Assembly (NCBI RefSeq): GCF_049808615.1
Contig: NZ_JBNCAN010000016.1
Span: 1-64,000 of the forward strand
Source of the DNA: Modicisalibacter sp049808615
GTDB taxonomy: Bacteria; Pseudomonadota; Gammaproteobacteria; Pseudomonadales; Halomonadaceae
Length of the DNA stretch: 64,000 nt
Direction: 5' to 3'
A program made the position numbers and the translations under genes. Shown in pieces: positions 16,701-25,110 of the stretch. Position 1 is the stretch's first letter; every line of letters starts with the position of its first letter. The notes under the pieces are model-generated. The model did not search any database. It saw nothing but the letters and a program-made list of their open reading frames with translations, and was not told where the DNA came from.

Positions 16701-16939
16701 TAATCGATGCCTTCCGCCGCCCCGATGGCACGCTCCAACGGCGTAGTGATGAAGCCACGCACCAATTCCGCGCTGGCGCCGACATACACTGTCGAGATCT
16801 GCACCGATGCATTTTCACTCAGGGGATACTGGCGCACACTCAGCGAATGCCAGGCACTGAGGCCGGCGATAAGGATGATGAGATTGACCACGATCGCCAG
16901 CACTGGGCGACGAATGAAGATATCGGTAAAGTTCTGCAC
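13778..16939 (-). CDS. RND efflux transporter permease (HAE-1 family)
   Basis: A 1053-residue inner-membrane proton-driven pump of the AcrB/MexK type, full length. It has a first TM helix at residues 10-28, a large periplasmic loop, TM2-6 including the TM4 motif GLVVDDAIVVVENVER with the paired aspartates of the proton relay, a second loop, and TM8-12 with LIAKNGILIVEFANK providing the relay lysine. It starts 11 bases after the adaptor gene, so both are made from one transcript. No outer-membrane channel gene is nearby; such pumps usually borrow TolC. Substrates cannot be predicted. Confidence 0.95.
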   Translation of the reverse strand: MQNFTDIFIRRPVLAIVVNLIILIAGLSAWHSLSVRQYPLSENASVQISTVYVGASAELVRGFITTPLERAIGAAEGIDYIESKSLQGISIITARLKLNYDSTKALADISSKVDQVRSDLPAEAQVPAISVQSADSEFAAAYLSFSSNILTPEQITDYLTRVVQPRLSSVTGVQRIEIFGARTFAMRVWLKPERMAALHISPLQVREALAANNYLAAIGNTKGALVQTKLAANTDLHSPEDFRRLVIYQQDDTIVRLEDIADVELGAEDYDTLVRYSGQTAVFAGVFPQPNANIIEVIDGVRAELERIKEDMPAGLEASIGYDASEYVSNAIDEVTGTLTDTLLIVIAVIFLFLGSVRSVLVPVMAIPVSLIGGIFLMQLFGFTLNLLTLLAIVLSVGLVVDDAIVVVENVERHLREGRTPREAALLGARELVAPIIAMTVTLVAVYIPIGLQGGLTGALFREFAFTLAGAVAISGVVALTLSPTMAATLLRSAKDEERGLSGWLNHRFDRLREAYGRTLGATLKARPAVYLVWILVSLCTIPMFLFSPKELAPTEDQSVLFGIINTAANATTDQNAVYAKAAEQVMLDVPEAALTFQLLFPPSIGATIGADGFSGVVVKPWGERTRTVTQILPEVQAEVSKIPGIQVFMTTPPALPGGSNFPVEFLITSTADAERLFEFAQELQRRAMQSGLFFFPPDIDMKLDQPQATLVFDRDKVATLGLRLSQVGADLAVATGGDFVNRFNMDGRSYKVIPQIRRNDRLNSEQLRNIYITGPDDQMVPLSTVAHIEHSVVARSLNRFQQLNAVKLSGVSARTLDEALGFLEDTAREILPPGYSFDYTGESRQLRTEGNKFLPAFSLAVLMIFLVLAVQFNSFRDPLVILAGSVPLAMFGALIFTVLKMPDPNMPYWTNGWTTTMNIYAQVGMVTLVGLIAKNGILIVEFANKLQQQGASKLDAVHEAAMIRLRPVLMTSIATIAGHFPLVLVTGAGAAARNSIGLVLVGGMAIGTLFTLFVVPSLYVLIAKNRHKDEAKISTSMPSEGASGHLGQGQPR

Positions 16940-16950
16940 GGAGCGATGCC

Positions 16951-18081
16951 TCAGGATTCCGGCGGATGGGGGTCGAGACTGGCGTTGGGTGCCAGCGTAT
17001 TATCGACGACCACCTGCATACCGGAGCGCAATTTGAACACACCGCTAGTCACCACGGTTTCGCCGGCTTTCAGGCCATCGACTACGTCGACGAAATCACC
17101 GCGCGCCCGTCCCAGTTGGACGAATTGCTGACGCAGCAGTTGCTCGCTTTCCCCGGTTTTCTCATCCTGGTGTTTTTCAACCACGAACACCGAGTCGCCG
17201 AAGGGCGCGTACAGCACTGCGGTCGCGACCACCGGCAACACTGATTGCCTGTCCGGCTGCAGCACCTCGACCTGGGCAAACATGCCTGAACGCAGTTTCT
17301 CCTCGGGATTAACAACCAGTGCCCGCACTCGCACGTTGCGCGTTACCGGGTCGACCTCTGGATTCACCGCGATGACCTCACCGGAAAAGATATCCCCCGG
17401 TGCGGCGTCGGTGGTTACGCGCACGCTCATGCCCGGCTTCAGTTGCAGGATCTGCTGCTGAGGCACCGAGAAATCCACATGAATCGGATCCAGCGTTTGT
17501 AGCGAGACGATGGGGTCGCCTTCGCGCAGAATCTGGCCGAGATTGACCAGACGCAGCCCCAGATGGCCAGCAAACGGCGCGCGCACCGTCTTCTTCGCGA
17601 TCAGCGCGCGCATGTTGTCGACCTGGGCAGCGGTCTCCTTGAACTTGGCCTCGGCGCTATCGACGGCCTCTCGCGAGACCATGTTTTTCTTGCCCAACTC
17701 GCGTGCCCGTGTGACATCCGCCCTAGCCAACGCGGCGGTTGCCTCCGCCGAGGCGAGCTGGGCGTTTTCGCTCGCTGTATCGAGCTGCACCAGCATGTCA
17801 CCCTTTTCAACGACGGCGCCGGACTCAAAGGCGATCCGCTCCACACGGCCATTGGCCTCGGCGCTCACCGTCACACCCTGTACGGCGGACACGGTGGCCG
17901 TGGCAGCGATGGCCTGCTCCCAGGTTGCCTTGTCAACGGTCATGGCAGTGACGGTCTCGGGCGGTTGCACCATGTTTTTGGCAGCCTCACCCATCGCCCC
18001 GAATTGACCGAACTTGGCATAGACGAGAGCACCGACCACAATAGCCACGCCGATGGCGGCGAAGAGCAGTTTTTTCAGCAT
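16951..18081 (-). CDS. RND efflux periplasmic adaptor (membrane fusion protein)
   Basis: A 376-residue adaptor protein. It has an N-terminal anchor (LLFAAIGVAIVVGALVYA), a lipoyl-like half (VSAEANGRVERIAFESGAVV), an alpha-hairpin with heptad character (residues about 105-165), the second lipoyl half (TVRAPFAGHLGLRLVNLGQ) and beta-barrel/membrane-proximal domains. It connects the permease to an outer-membrane channel. A candidate ECF-type promoter lies 40 bases upstream. No TetR- or MarR-type repressor is adjacent, which is unusual for RND operons and adds some weight to sigma-factor control. Confidence 0.93.
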   Translation of the reverse strand: MLKKLLFAAIGVAIVVGALVYAKFGQFGAMGEAAKNMVQPPETVTAMTVDKATWEQAIAATATVSAVQGVTVSAEANGRVERIAFESGAVVEKGDMLVQLDTASENAQLASAEATAALARADVTRARELGKKNMVSREAVDSAEAKFKETAAQVDNMRALIAKKTVRAPFAGHLGLRLVNLGQILREGDPIVSLQTLDPIHVDFSVPQQQILQLKPGMSVRVTTDAAPGDIFSGEVIAVNPEVDPVTRNVRVRALVVNPEEKLRSGMFAQVEVLQPDRQSVLPVVATAVLYAPFGDSVFVVEKHQDEKTGESEQLLRQQFVQLGRARGDFVDVVDGLKAGETVVTSGVFKLRSGMQVVVDNTLAPNASLDPHPPES

Positions 18082-18121
18082 TGCATCTGAAAACCTCGGT
18101 TAACGAGGACTACATGGACTC

Positions 18122-18148
18122 GTCGAATGACGCATCACGGAATCGACG
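18122..18148 (-). promoter_or_regulatory. Candidate ECF42-type promoter of the RND efflux operon
   Basis: On the minus strand CGTCGA (18148-18143), 17 bases, then CGAC (18125-18122). This is 5 of 6 at the -35-like box, and the -10-like box fits CG(A/T)C. It lies 40 bases ahead of ATG 18081. Weaker than the copies at 2668, 6394 and 8094. Confidence 0.35.
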
Positions 18149-18311
18149 TAACTCAATCAGATAAATGTAGTGCATAGCCCGGATACAGCACAGCGAAGCC
18201 AGGATTACAACATCAACGCTAGGGAGTTCGTCGGGGAAAGGCTTGTCGGTGACGCTGACGCCTCCACAACACGATTGCGTTGCACTACACGAGAAAGGGT
18301 TTTCTCCGTGT

Positions 18312-18338
18312 TGTTGATTCTTGGCACCATCAAACGAC
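18312..18338 (+). promoter_or_regulatory. Degenerate ECF42-type promoter before the DUF1428 stub
   Basis: TGTTGA (18312-18317), 17 bases, then CGAC (18335-18338), 42 bases before the ATG pair at 18380. It has the same spacer length as the other copies. The gene behind it is a stub, so loss of selection may explain the weaker match. Confidence 0.3.
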
Positions 18339-18379
18339 TAGCTGTTGATAGGTCCATCAAATTTCATAGAGGGACAACG

Positions 18380-18421
18380 ATGATGAATTACGTCGATGGG
18401 TTTATGGCGATTTCGAGATGA
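18380..18421 (+). pseudogene. DUF1428 gene stub
   Basis: Thirteen codons reading MMNYVDGFMAISR, then a stop. MNYVDGF is the start of DUF1428 proteins (compare MTYVDGFVAAVP at 2804). The rest of the roughly 117-residue protein is absent; only 32 bases remain before the convergent regulator gene. A GAGGGAC site lies upstream. The 298 bases between this stub and the efflux operon hold no other recognisable gene. Confidence 0.6.
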
Positions 18422-18453
18422 TTGTGCAAGCCTGAGCTGCAGAAGTTGTCGCC

Positions 18454-20058
18454 CTACCCTGCCACGAATCGCCTCACCGCATCGATGAATTCCTGTGCCG
18501 CCGGCTCGCGGCCCAGCAGCAGGTGGCCATCGCTATCAAGACTCGTGAACTCCGCGTTGGGAATTGAGGCAGCGATCTCGCGCCCTGAATCGATCGGAAT
18601 GCGGCCATCGCGCAGCGAGTGAATGACCAGGGTGGGTGCGCGCACCAGGCCGAGCCGGTGACGCACGTCGATATCTCCGAAGGCCGAAAGAAAGCGCGCC
18701 GCGTTCTCCGGCGAGGTGGTGCGCCGCTGGAATTCATTGAACCAAGTAAGTTCCTCATGGGTGGCGCTGGGCATGAAGGTCGAGGAAAAGATCTGTCGAT
18801 ACGCCGGGTTGTCCTGCCCCCAGCCGGCTTTCGTCAAGGTGAGAATAGCCTCGCGCTCCTTGAGCATTTGCGGCGAGGCATCGATTCGCCAACCGGCGGC
18901 ATAGGCGCCGAATAGAATAAGCTGCGATACCCGCTCGGGGTGGCGCACCGCGTACTCGATCGACACCGCGGCGCCTTGAGAGATGCCCAGCAGCGCGAAG
19001 CGCTCGAGGCCGAGCGCATCGATCACCGTCTCGAGATCCGTGATGAAAACATCGAAAGAAATCTCGCCGATGTCCCAGTCCGAGAGCCCGTTGCCACGCT
19101 CGTCGTAGCGTACCAGCAAATGCTCGCTGGCGAGTTCGCGAAACAGCGGGCTCCAGATTGGCGCGTCCCAGTCGAGCTCCAGATGGGTCAGCCAGTTGGC
19201 GGCCTTGACCAAGGGCGGACCCTCGCCGACACAGGCATAGGCGATGCGCACTCCATCCTTCGCGGTGCAGAAGTGAATCTTCTGGCGCGCCAACAACTGG
19301 CGAGGATGTTCGCTATCCGACTTGACGATAGGCTGCTCCGAGAGCGGTTCTAGCGGCCATTCTAGTCCGGCGCCGCGAAAACGCCGCTCCAACTCGCGGG
19401 ACAAGGATTCGGCTTCCTGGGAAAGCGCCACTTGACGAAGGCAAACCAAGAGACGTGAGGCCGCCTCTCGGTTGAACGGATCCGCTTCCAGCCAAGCCTT
19501 GCTCCAGGGCAGCGCTTGATCGGGAGTCAAATTACTATGAGTGGCCAGCCGTTGCAGTACGCACACCTGTAGGCGCTGTACCTCCTGACGCTCGGCGGTC
19601 AGCCAGCGCTGAAAGGACTCCTGGTTGGGCAGATCGAGACCTTCGAGCAGCGGTTCGGCCAAGCGATCCGCCATCTCGCGCAATGGTACGACTGTAAGCC
19701 CCTCCTGCTCGAGCCCTGTTGCCAGGCGGCGGATATCGATCTCGGCCTGATGTGGTGCGAAGGTCACCCGTTCGCGATCCGCTACCAGCCGTTCGGTGGC
19801 GGCATCGTTGACCACCGAGCGCAGCTTGCTCAAGGACCAGCGCAAGGCGGCGCGTGGATCGTCGGGTATGTCCCAGAACATCTCACATAGCCGATCGCGA
19901 CGCTGGGGACGCGCGGTCAAAGCGAGATAGGCCAACAGGGCACGGGTCTTCTTCGACGCCGGCAAAGGCATAGTCACGCCATCCTGGCTTACCGTCAGTT
20001 CTCCCAGGGTTCGAATCGCCAGCTTAGGCATCGTTGCGCGCCCACGAAGTGGCTTCAT
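18454..20058 (-). CDS. BTAD-type transcriptional regulator fused to an alpha/beta hydrolase
   Basis: A protein of about 534 residues. Residues about 10-100 are a winged helix of the SARP/BTAD type (IRTLGELTVSQDGVTMPLPA; ALLAYLALTARPQRRDRLCEMF). Residues about 100-240 are the helical BTAD repeat. Residues about 260-530 are an alpha/beta hydrolase (HFCTAKDGVRIAYACVGEGP; nucleophile GISQGAAVS; acid near HSLRDGRIP; histidine DGHLLLG). A one-component sensor in which the hydrolase fold binds or cleaves a signal is plausible, but no signal is known. It is divergent from the methyltransferase-like gene at 20186. The start is uncertain: GTG 20061, ATG 20058 and ATG 20031 are all possible, none with a clear ribosome-binding site. 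Confidence 0.8.
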   Translation of the reverse strand: MKPLRGRATMPKLAIRTLGELTVSQDGVTMPLPASKKTRALLAYLALTARPQRRDRLCEMFWDIPDDPRAALRWSLSKLRSVVNDAATERLVADRERVTFAPHQAEIDIRRLATGLEQEGLTVVPLREMADRLAEPLLEGLDLPNQESFQRWLTAERQEVQRLQVCVLQRLATHSNLTPDQALPWSKAWLEADPFNREAASRLLVCLRQVALSQEAESLSRELERRFRGAGLEWPLEPLSEQPIVKSDSEHPRQLLARQKIHFCTAKDGVRIAYACVGEGPPLVKAANWLTHLELDWDAPIWSPLFRELASEHLLVRYDERGNGLSDWDIGEISFDVFITDLETVIDALGLERFALLGISQGAAVSIEYAVRHPERVSQLILFGAYAAGWRIDASPQMLKEREAILTLTKAGWGQDNPAYRQIFSSTFMPSATHEELTWFNEFQRRTTSPENAARFLSAFGDIDVRHRLGLVRAPTLVIHSLRDGRIPIDSGREIAASIPNAEFTSLDSDGHLLLGREPAAQEFIDAVRRFVAG

Positions 20059-20185
20059 CACCTACAGTTTCGACGGCTTTTTGCGAAAATTCCACGCTGG
20101 TTACAACGCTGGCTACCACGACAGGCACATAAATTTCATGTGGCAAGGCTCGGCACAGGGCCGTGGCCAAAAGAGGTACACCAGC

Positions 20186-21142
20186 ATGACCTATCGTACA
20201 AAAGTTCTACCCCAGGCCTCCGGCGAATTGTTTCTGACCGATGGCGGCCTGGAGACGGATCTGATCTTCAACCGCGGCGTCGAGATTCGCGAATTCGCCG
20301 CCCACACCCTGCTTTCCAGCGCAGCGGGCCGCCATGCCTTGGCCGAGTATTTTCGCGGATTCCTGTCCCTCGCCCGAGAATGCGGGACCGGCTTTATCCT
20401 CGACGCTCCGACCTGGAAGGCTCATGGCCACTGGGCGCAGGATCTCGGCGCCTCGGAAAGCGAGCTGCACGCGGCGAATCTTGAAGCCGTGAACTTCATC
20501 GCGACGTTGCGAGATGAGTTTGTCGGCAACAAAGGGCCCGTCGTGCTCAATGCGGTCATCGGCCCCAAGGGCGACGCCTACGCACCGGAAACCCTGCTGA
20601 ACGCCGCCGAGGCCGAGGAGTATCACGCCCAGCAGATCGGTTGGCTGGTCGACAGCGAAGTGGAGATGGTCTCGGCGCTCACCTTCACCCAGGCCGAGGA
20701 GGCCACCGGCATCGTCAAGGCGGCGCACAAGGCCGATCTGCCCATCGTCGTCTCCTTCACTGTGGAGACCGATGGCCGACTGCCCACTGGTCAGCCCCTG
20801 GGCGAGGCCATCCAGGAGGTAGATGCAGCGACCCGGCAGGCCGCGTCCTACTTCATGATCAACTGCGCGCATCCGGAGCATTTCCTCGATGCCATCACCG
20901 ACGAAAGCTGGACGCGCCGCATCAAGGGGTTGCGCTGCAACGCCTCGCGCTGCAGCCACGCCGAACTGGATGCTGCGGAGGAACTCGATGCGGGCAACCC
21001 CCGGGAGCTGGCGTCCCTCTATCGCGCACTGGTCGCCAGGATGCCCTGGATCAACGTGCTCGGCGGCTGCTGCGGCACGGACCTGCGCCATGTCAGTGCG
21101 ATCGTCAATGCCTTCAACTCGGACGACGCCATGGCGAGCTAA
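20186..21142 (+). CDS. Homocysteine S-methyltransferase family protein
   Basis: A 318-residue (beta-alpha)8-barrel protein of the homocysteine S-methyltransferase family. The zinc cysteines are visible as NCAHPEHF (near residue 228) and GGCCGT near the C-terminus. LTDGGLETDLIFNRG marks the N-terminal strand. It could methylate homocysteine or a related thiol/selenol using S-methylmethionine or another donor. ATG 20186 follows AAGAGGT; the longer in-frame start at 20081 has no such site. It is divergent from the BTAD-hydrolase regulator and precedes the TPR gene by 58 bases. Confidence 0.88.
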   Translation: MTYRTKVLPQASGELFLTDGGLETDLIFNRGVEIREFAAHTLLSSAAGRHALAEYFRGFLSLARECGTGFILDAPTWKAHGHWAQDLGASESELHAANLEAVNFIATLRDEFVGNKGPVVLNAVIGPKGDAYAPETLLNAAEAEEYHAQQIGWLVDSEVEMVSALTFTQAEEATGIVKAAHKADLPIVVSFTVETDGRLPTGQPLGEAIQEVDAATRQAASYFMINCAHPEHFLDAITDESWTRRIKGLRCNASRCSHAELDAAEELDAGNPRELASLYRALVARMPWINVLGGCCGTDLRHVSAIVNAFNSDDAMAS

Positions 21143-21200
21143 GCCGGCCAACAACCTGGAACTGGCCGACAACGACCACACGACGACAGGAGACTTAATC

Positions 21201-22919
21201 ATGAAAATGAAGACATTCACCCTGACTGCCGCGGCAGTGCTCGTCACCGCGATCAGTAGCGCTTCCCTCGCCCACGATGACGCGCGCAAGACGGAGCTGT
21301 TCAAGCCCGGCGTCGGCTTCGCCGGCGAGCGCGCCGAGCCGACGGCGAATCCTGCCGCTCGGGTGCCGCTGTATACCGGGCTCGGCAGCCGCAGCTACAA
21401 GATCACCACCCGTAGCCCACGAGCCCAGGCATATTTCGATCAAGGCTTGAAGCTCGCCTGGGGCTTTAACCACGCCGAGGCGCGCCGCGCCTTCCGCGAG
21501 GCCCAGCGGCTCGATCCGAGCTGTGCCATGTGCTTCTGGGGCGAGGCCTTCGTGCTAGGTTCCAATATCAACGATGCCATGCACGATGAGGCCATCGCCC
21601 CGGCCTTCGAGGCGATCAGCCAGGCGATGGCATTAAAGAGCACTGCGACTTCCAGGGAGCGGGCACTGATCGAGGCCCTGGCCAAGCGCTACGCTGCGGA
21701 CTCAAACGCGGATCGCGTGGCGTTGGATCAGGCGTGGGCGGACGCCATCCGGACGGTCGCCCAGCGCTATCCGCAGGATGCGGATATCCAGGTGCTCTAC
21801 GCCGACGCCATGATGAACCTGCAACCCTGGGATTACTGGGAAGCGGACGGCGTCACCCCCAAGGGGTATGCGGCGGATATCGTCGCCACCCTGGAGCGTG
21901 CGCTTGTCACCGCGCCGGGGCATCCGGCGGCGGCGCACCTCTATATTCACGCCGTGGAAGCCTCCGCGACCCCGGAACGCGCGGAGTCTCATGCGGACGC
22001 CCTGCGCGGCACGATGCCGGGAGCCGGTCATCTGACGCACATGCCGGCGCATATCTATAGCCGGGTCGGTCGCTACAAGGATTCGCTGGCCGTCAACCGG
22101 GACGCCATCGCCGCAGACGAGCGAATGCTGGAGGCGATGGGCGATGCCGCTAGCCCGCTCTACCGCTTCGGCTATTATCCGCATAACGTGCATTTCCTGA
22201 TGGTGGCCGCCCAACTGTCCGGGGCCAAGGAGGACGTGCTGGCATCCGCCGAGAAGCTCGACGCCATCACCTCGGATGAGGTTTCCGCCGAGCTCGGCTG
22301 GGCGCAGGCGATCAAGACCGCGCCCTATTCCGCCCACGCCCAGTTCGCGGAACCGGAAGCCATCCTGGCGCTGGCTGACCCCGGCGACCGCTTCCCCTTC
22401 GTCAAGGGCTATTGGCACTATGCCCGTGGCGTAGCCTTCGCCCGGCTAGACCGGATCGACGAGGCTTTGGCGGAAGCGAGGGCACTGAACGAGCTATACA
22501 CCAACGCGGATCTGGACGGATTAGAGGCACAGTACGTCCCGGCGCGCACCCTGCTCGAGATCGCCAAGCACGTGGTGGAAGCGCGAGTCGAACAGGCCCG
22601 GCAAGACTACTCGGCTGCCGAGCACCACCTGCAGGAAGCGATTGCCCTGGAAGATACGATTGCCTACATGGAACCGCCCTACTGGTACTACCCCATCCGC
22701 CAGACTCTCGCGGCGGTTCAGCTTCAGAACGGCCGCGCCCAAGAAGCGATCTCGACCTTCCACCAGGCGCTGACGAAACAGCCGAAAAACGGCTGGGCGC
22801 TATGGGGACTACTGCAGGCGCAGCAACAAGCCGGCGACGCCTCCGCCAGGCAGACAGAGCGCGAGTTTCGCCGGGTATGGCTTGGGGATAATGCCTTGCT
22901 GGCACTGGATCGGCTGTGA
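21201..22919 (+). CDS. Secreted tetratricopeptide repeat protein
   Basis: A 572-residue protein with a Sec signal (MKMKTFTLTAAAVLVTAISSASLAHDD split near AHA-like ASLA) and several TPR units (for example FDQGLKLAWGFNHAEARRAF; AIALEDTIAYMEPPYWYYPI; ISTFHQALTKQPKNGWALWG). It contains a conserved DPSCAMCFWGEAF, with a CxxC pair that could be a disulfide or metal site, and a HLTHMPAHIYSRVGRY segment. Function unknown; the family occurs in periplasmic or surface complexes. ACAGGAGA precedes ATG 21201. A perfect stem-loop follows the stop. Confidence 0.85.
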   Translation: MKMKTFTLTAAAVLVTAISSASLAHDDARKTELFKPGVGFAGERAEPTANPAARVPLYTGLGSRSYKITTRSPRAQAYFDQGLKLAWGFNHAEARRAFREAQRLDPSCAMCFWGEAFVLGSNINDAMHDEAIAPAFEAISQAMALKSTATSRERALIEALAKRYAADSNADRVALDQAWADAIRTVAQRYPQDADIQVLYADAMMNLQPWDYWEADGVTPKGYAADIVATLERALVTAPGHPAAAHLYIHAVEASATPERAESHADALRGTMPGAGHLTHMPAHIYSRVGRYKDSLAVNRDAIAADERMLEAMGDAASPLYRFGYYPHNVHFLMVAAQLSGAKEDVLASAEKLDAITSDEVSAELGWAQAIKTAPYSAHAQFAEPEAILALADPGDRFPFVKGYWHYARGVAFARLDRIDEALAEARALNELYTNADLDGLEAQYVPARTLLEIAKHVVEARVEQARQDYSAAEHHLQEAIALEDTIAYMEPPYWYYPIRQTLAAVQLQNGRAQEAISTFHQALTKQPKNGWALWGLLQAQQQAGDASARQTEREFRRVWLGDNALLALDRL

Positions 22920-22930
22920 GCCTATTTCAT

Positions 22931-22958
22931 GACCGGCCAGCAATATCGCTGGCCGGTC
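22931..22958. terminator. Bidirectional stem-loop between TPR and MOSC genes
   Basis: A perfect 11-bp stem (GACCGGCCAGC / GCTGGCCGGTC) with a six-base loop sits between two convergent genes. No long U-run is present on either side, so termination strength is unclear. Confidence 0.6.
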
Positions 22959-22993
22959 TGCAAACAAGGGTAAATACGCGAACAAACGACTTC

Positions 22994-23797
22994 TTAACCA
23001 AGCACCTCGACCGGCATGCCCACCTCCAGTTCCCCACCGGTCAGCACGACCAGATTCTGACCGAATTCGACTTGTCCGGTCAGACCACGCCGGTACCCTG
23101 CCAGGGTGCGCAGGGGCTCGCGTTGATCGATGAAGGTACCGGTCTGCGGATCGACGGTGATCATGGCGCAGCGGGTACAGGGTTTGCGCACCGCGAGTTC
23201 CGTCTCGCCGATGCGCAGCAGATGCCACTGATCTTCGGCAAAGGGTAGATCACCGGACACCACCAAATTGGGTCGGAACTGGGCCATGACGTGATCGCCC
23301 GGGGCACGTTGATTAAGATCCTCGAGAGAGGCTTCACCGATCATCATCAAGGGAAAGCCATCGGCGAAACTGAGTCGTTTACCGATCGCCTGGCGATAAC
23401 GCGGCGAACGCTCGCCCAGCCATAGGAAACGCGCCGGCTCGCCGATCGCCTGCTCGCACCAGCGATCCGCTTCGGGTGTGGTGGTCAATGCCCGGAAACT
23501 GTCATTCCATACTTGAGTCGCAAAGGACGCTTTTTCGAAGGCGTCGAAGGCGAGCGCCAGGGGCTTAAGGGCCGGGTGATACAGCACGATCCCTGCATCG
23601 TTCAACTCTCCACGAATCGTCACCAGCTGCGGATGAGAGCGGGCGGTGAGAAAAACGCCGTCGGGTCTTGCCAGCATGAAGCGTCGATCACCCTCAAGCC
23701 CCTCTTCATCCACGGCGGTACGCTCCAGCGACTCACCGGCAGTGGATTTGATCGGATAGCGATAGAGAGCTGACAGGTGCAACCTATTGGAGGGCAT
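22994..23797 (-). CDS. MOSC domain protein, YcbX-like
   Basis: A 267-residue protein with an N-terminal MOSC beta-barrel domain (LSALYRYPIKSTAGESLERTAV) and a C-terminal MOSC domain. The latter carries the conserved cysteine in VRKPCTRCAM, expected to hold a molybdenum-cofactor sulfur. It lacks the C-terminal ferredoxin domain of E. coli YcbX, which reduces N-hydroxylated compounds. In E. coli ycbX sits near pyrD and rlmKL, as here. AGGAAA stands about eight bases before ATG 23797. Confidence 0.85.
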   Translation of the reverse strand: MPSNRLHLSALYRYPIKSTAGESLERTAVDEEGLEGDRRFMLARPDGVFLTARSHPQLVTIRGELNDAGIVLYHPALKPLALAFDAFEKASFATQVWNDSFRALTTTPEADRWCEQAIGEPARFLWLGERSPRYRQAIGKRLSFADGFPLMMIGEASLEDLNQRAPGDHVMAQFRPNLVVSGDLPFAEDQWHLLRIGETELAVRKPCTRCAMITVDPQTGTFIDQREPLRTLAGYRRGLTGQVEFGQNLVVLTGGELEVGMPVEVLG

Positions 23798-23847
23798 TGG
23801 ACGCTTTCCTGCTCATGGATGACGATCTTCAAGGTTATAACGCGCCA

Positions 23848-24999
23848 TCACTTGCTGGCGAGCTTGGGCTTGAAGCCAAAGCCTTCGATGGCATCGCGTA
23901 GATCACCGCTGTTTTTCTTCAATTCCACTCTCAGGGTCGAAAACTCGCGGCGCACCGGATATTCGGCACGATAACGATCGAAGGCCTGGGTCAGGCCCAG
24001 CCGTCTGCGATAACGATCAAACCCGAGCATGTCGCGACGCACGTCATAGCAGGCCCGGACACATAACGACAAGGCCTCCATGGGCGGCGCTGAACCCGAC
24101 AGCACGATCTTGCGCAGCCAGTTTTCGGGTTTGATCTGGCCGAGCTTGCGCCGCGCCGGCAAGCCGAAATGGCGCATCATGGCTTGATAGACCCGTTCGG
24201 TACCCAGCATCTTGCCATCCAGGCTATAGCCGGCAATGTGTGGCGTGGCGATATCCACCAGATCATAGAGGACTTGGTCGATGGCGGGCTCGTTTTTCCA
24301 TACGTCGAGCACGGTGCTCAGATCCGCCCGCTCCTCGAGGCGCTGACGCAGAGCCATGGTATCTATGCAGGTGCCCCGACCAGTATTGATCAACAGCGTT
24401 CCGGGTTTCAGCGCTGCAATACGTGTCGCGTCCAGTAGGTGACGGGTGGGATGCTCCCCTTCGTTGGTCAAGGGCGTGTGCATGCTGACGATGTCGGCGC
24501 GCTCGATCAGCGTATCGATATCGATGAAATCGTCACGATTTTCCGTTTCGGCTCGAGGTGGATCGCAGATCAGACAGGTGACATCGAGCGCCTCGAGCCG
24601 TTGGCGCAGGCGATCACCCACATTGCCGGCACCGACGATGCCAACGGTACGCTCCGCCAGCACGAAGTCCTGCTCTTCCGCCAGCATCAGCAGGCTGGAA
24701 AGCACATAATCGACCACGGACTCGGCATTGCTGCCCGGAGCGCTGGCAAAGCCGATCTGCTTGTCCCGCAGATAGTCGATATCCACGTGATCGGTCCCGA
24801 TGGTGCAGGTACCCACGAAGCGTACCCGGGAGCCTTCTAACAGTGCGGCATCGACTCGGGTGATGGAACGCACCACCAGAATATCCTTGTCGTGCACGGC
24901 AGCGTTATCGATCTCACGCCCCGGCAACCGGACGATCTCGCCCAGCTCACCGAAGAATTCGTCCGCCAAGGGAACGTTCTGATCCACTAGTATGCGCAT
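23848..24999 (-). CDS. pdxB: 4-phosphoerythronate dehydrogenase
   Basis: A 383-residue cytoplasmic D-2-hydroxyacid dehydrogenase that oxidises 4-phosphoerythronate in the DXP-dependent pyridoxal phosphate pathway. Evidence: the PdxB N-terminus (MRILVDQNVPLADEFFGELG), Rossmann motif VGIVGAGNVGDRL, the catalytic arginine region INTGRGTCID, glutamate in DVWKNEP and histidine in TPHIAGYSLDGK. The extra C-terminal domain of about 90 residues is the dimerisation domain specific to PdxB. It is monocistronic in appearance, divergent from the WGR-like gene. Confidence 0.95.
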   Translation of the reverse strand: MRILVDQNVPLADEFFGELGEIVRLPGREIDNAAVHDKDILVVRSITRVDAALLEGSRVRFVGTCTIGTDHVDIDYLRDKQIGFASAPGSNAESVVDYVLSSLLMLAEEQDFVLAERTVGIVGAGNVGDRLRQRLEALDVTCLICDPPRAETENRDDFIDIDTLIERADIVSMHTPLTNEGEHPTRHLLDATRIAALKPGTLLINTGRGTCIDTMALRQRLEERADLSTVLDVWKNEPAIDQVLYDLVDIATPHIAGYSLDGKMLGTERVYQAMMRHFGLPARRKLGQIKPENWLRKIVLSGSAPPMEALSLCVRACYDVRRDMLGFDRYRRRLGLTQAFDRYRAEYPVRREFSTLRVELKKNSGDLRDAIEGFGFKPKLASK

Positions 25000-25110
25000 G
25001 GGTTGTCTCGCTTCTTGTTCGCAGGCTGGAGGCGGTTACAATATTGCACGCCATCTTAGGCCGCGCCTTCGAGCGCCACAAGGATAAAGCCGCCCGCCAC
25101 AGGAGACCGC

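Noticed and set aside
15146..17131. A 661-codon open frame opposite the RND genes
   Set aside because: It is antisense to two clearly conserved genes, its translation is low-complexity in Gln/His/Arg/Asp with no recognised domain, and it reflects GC-rich codon use on the true strand.
18173..18240. Sequence resembling the TAGCCCGGAT start of REP-type repeats
   Set aside because: Only the first half looks similar and no matching inverted arm could be found in the interval.
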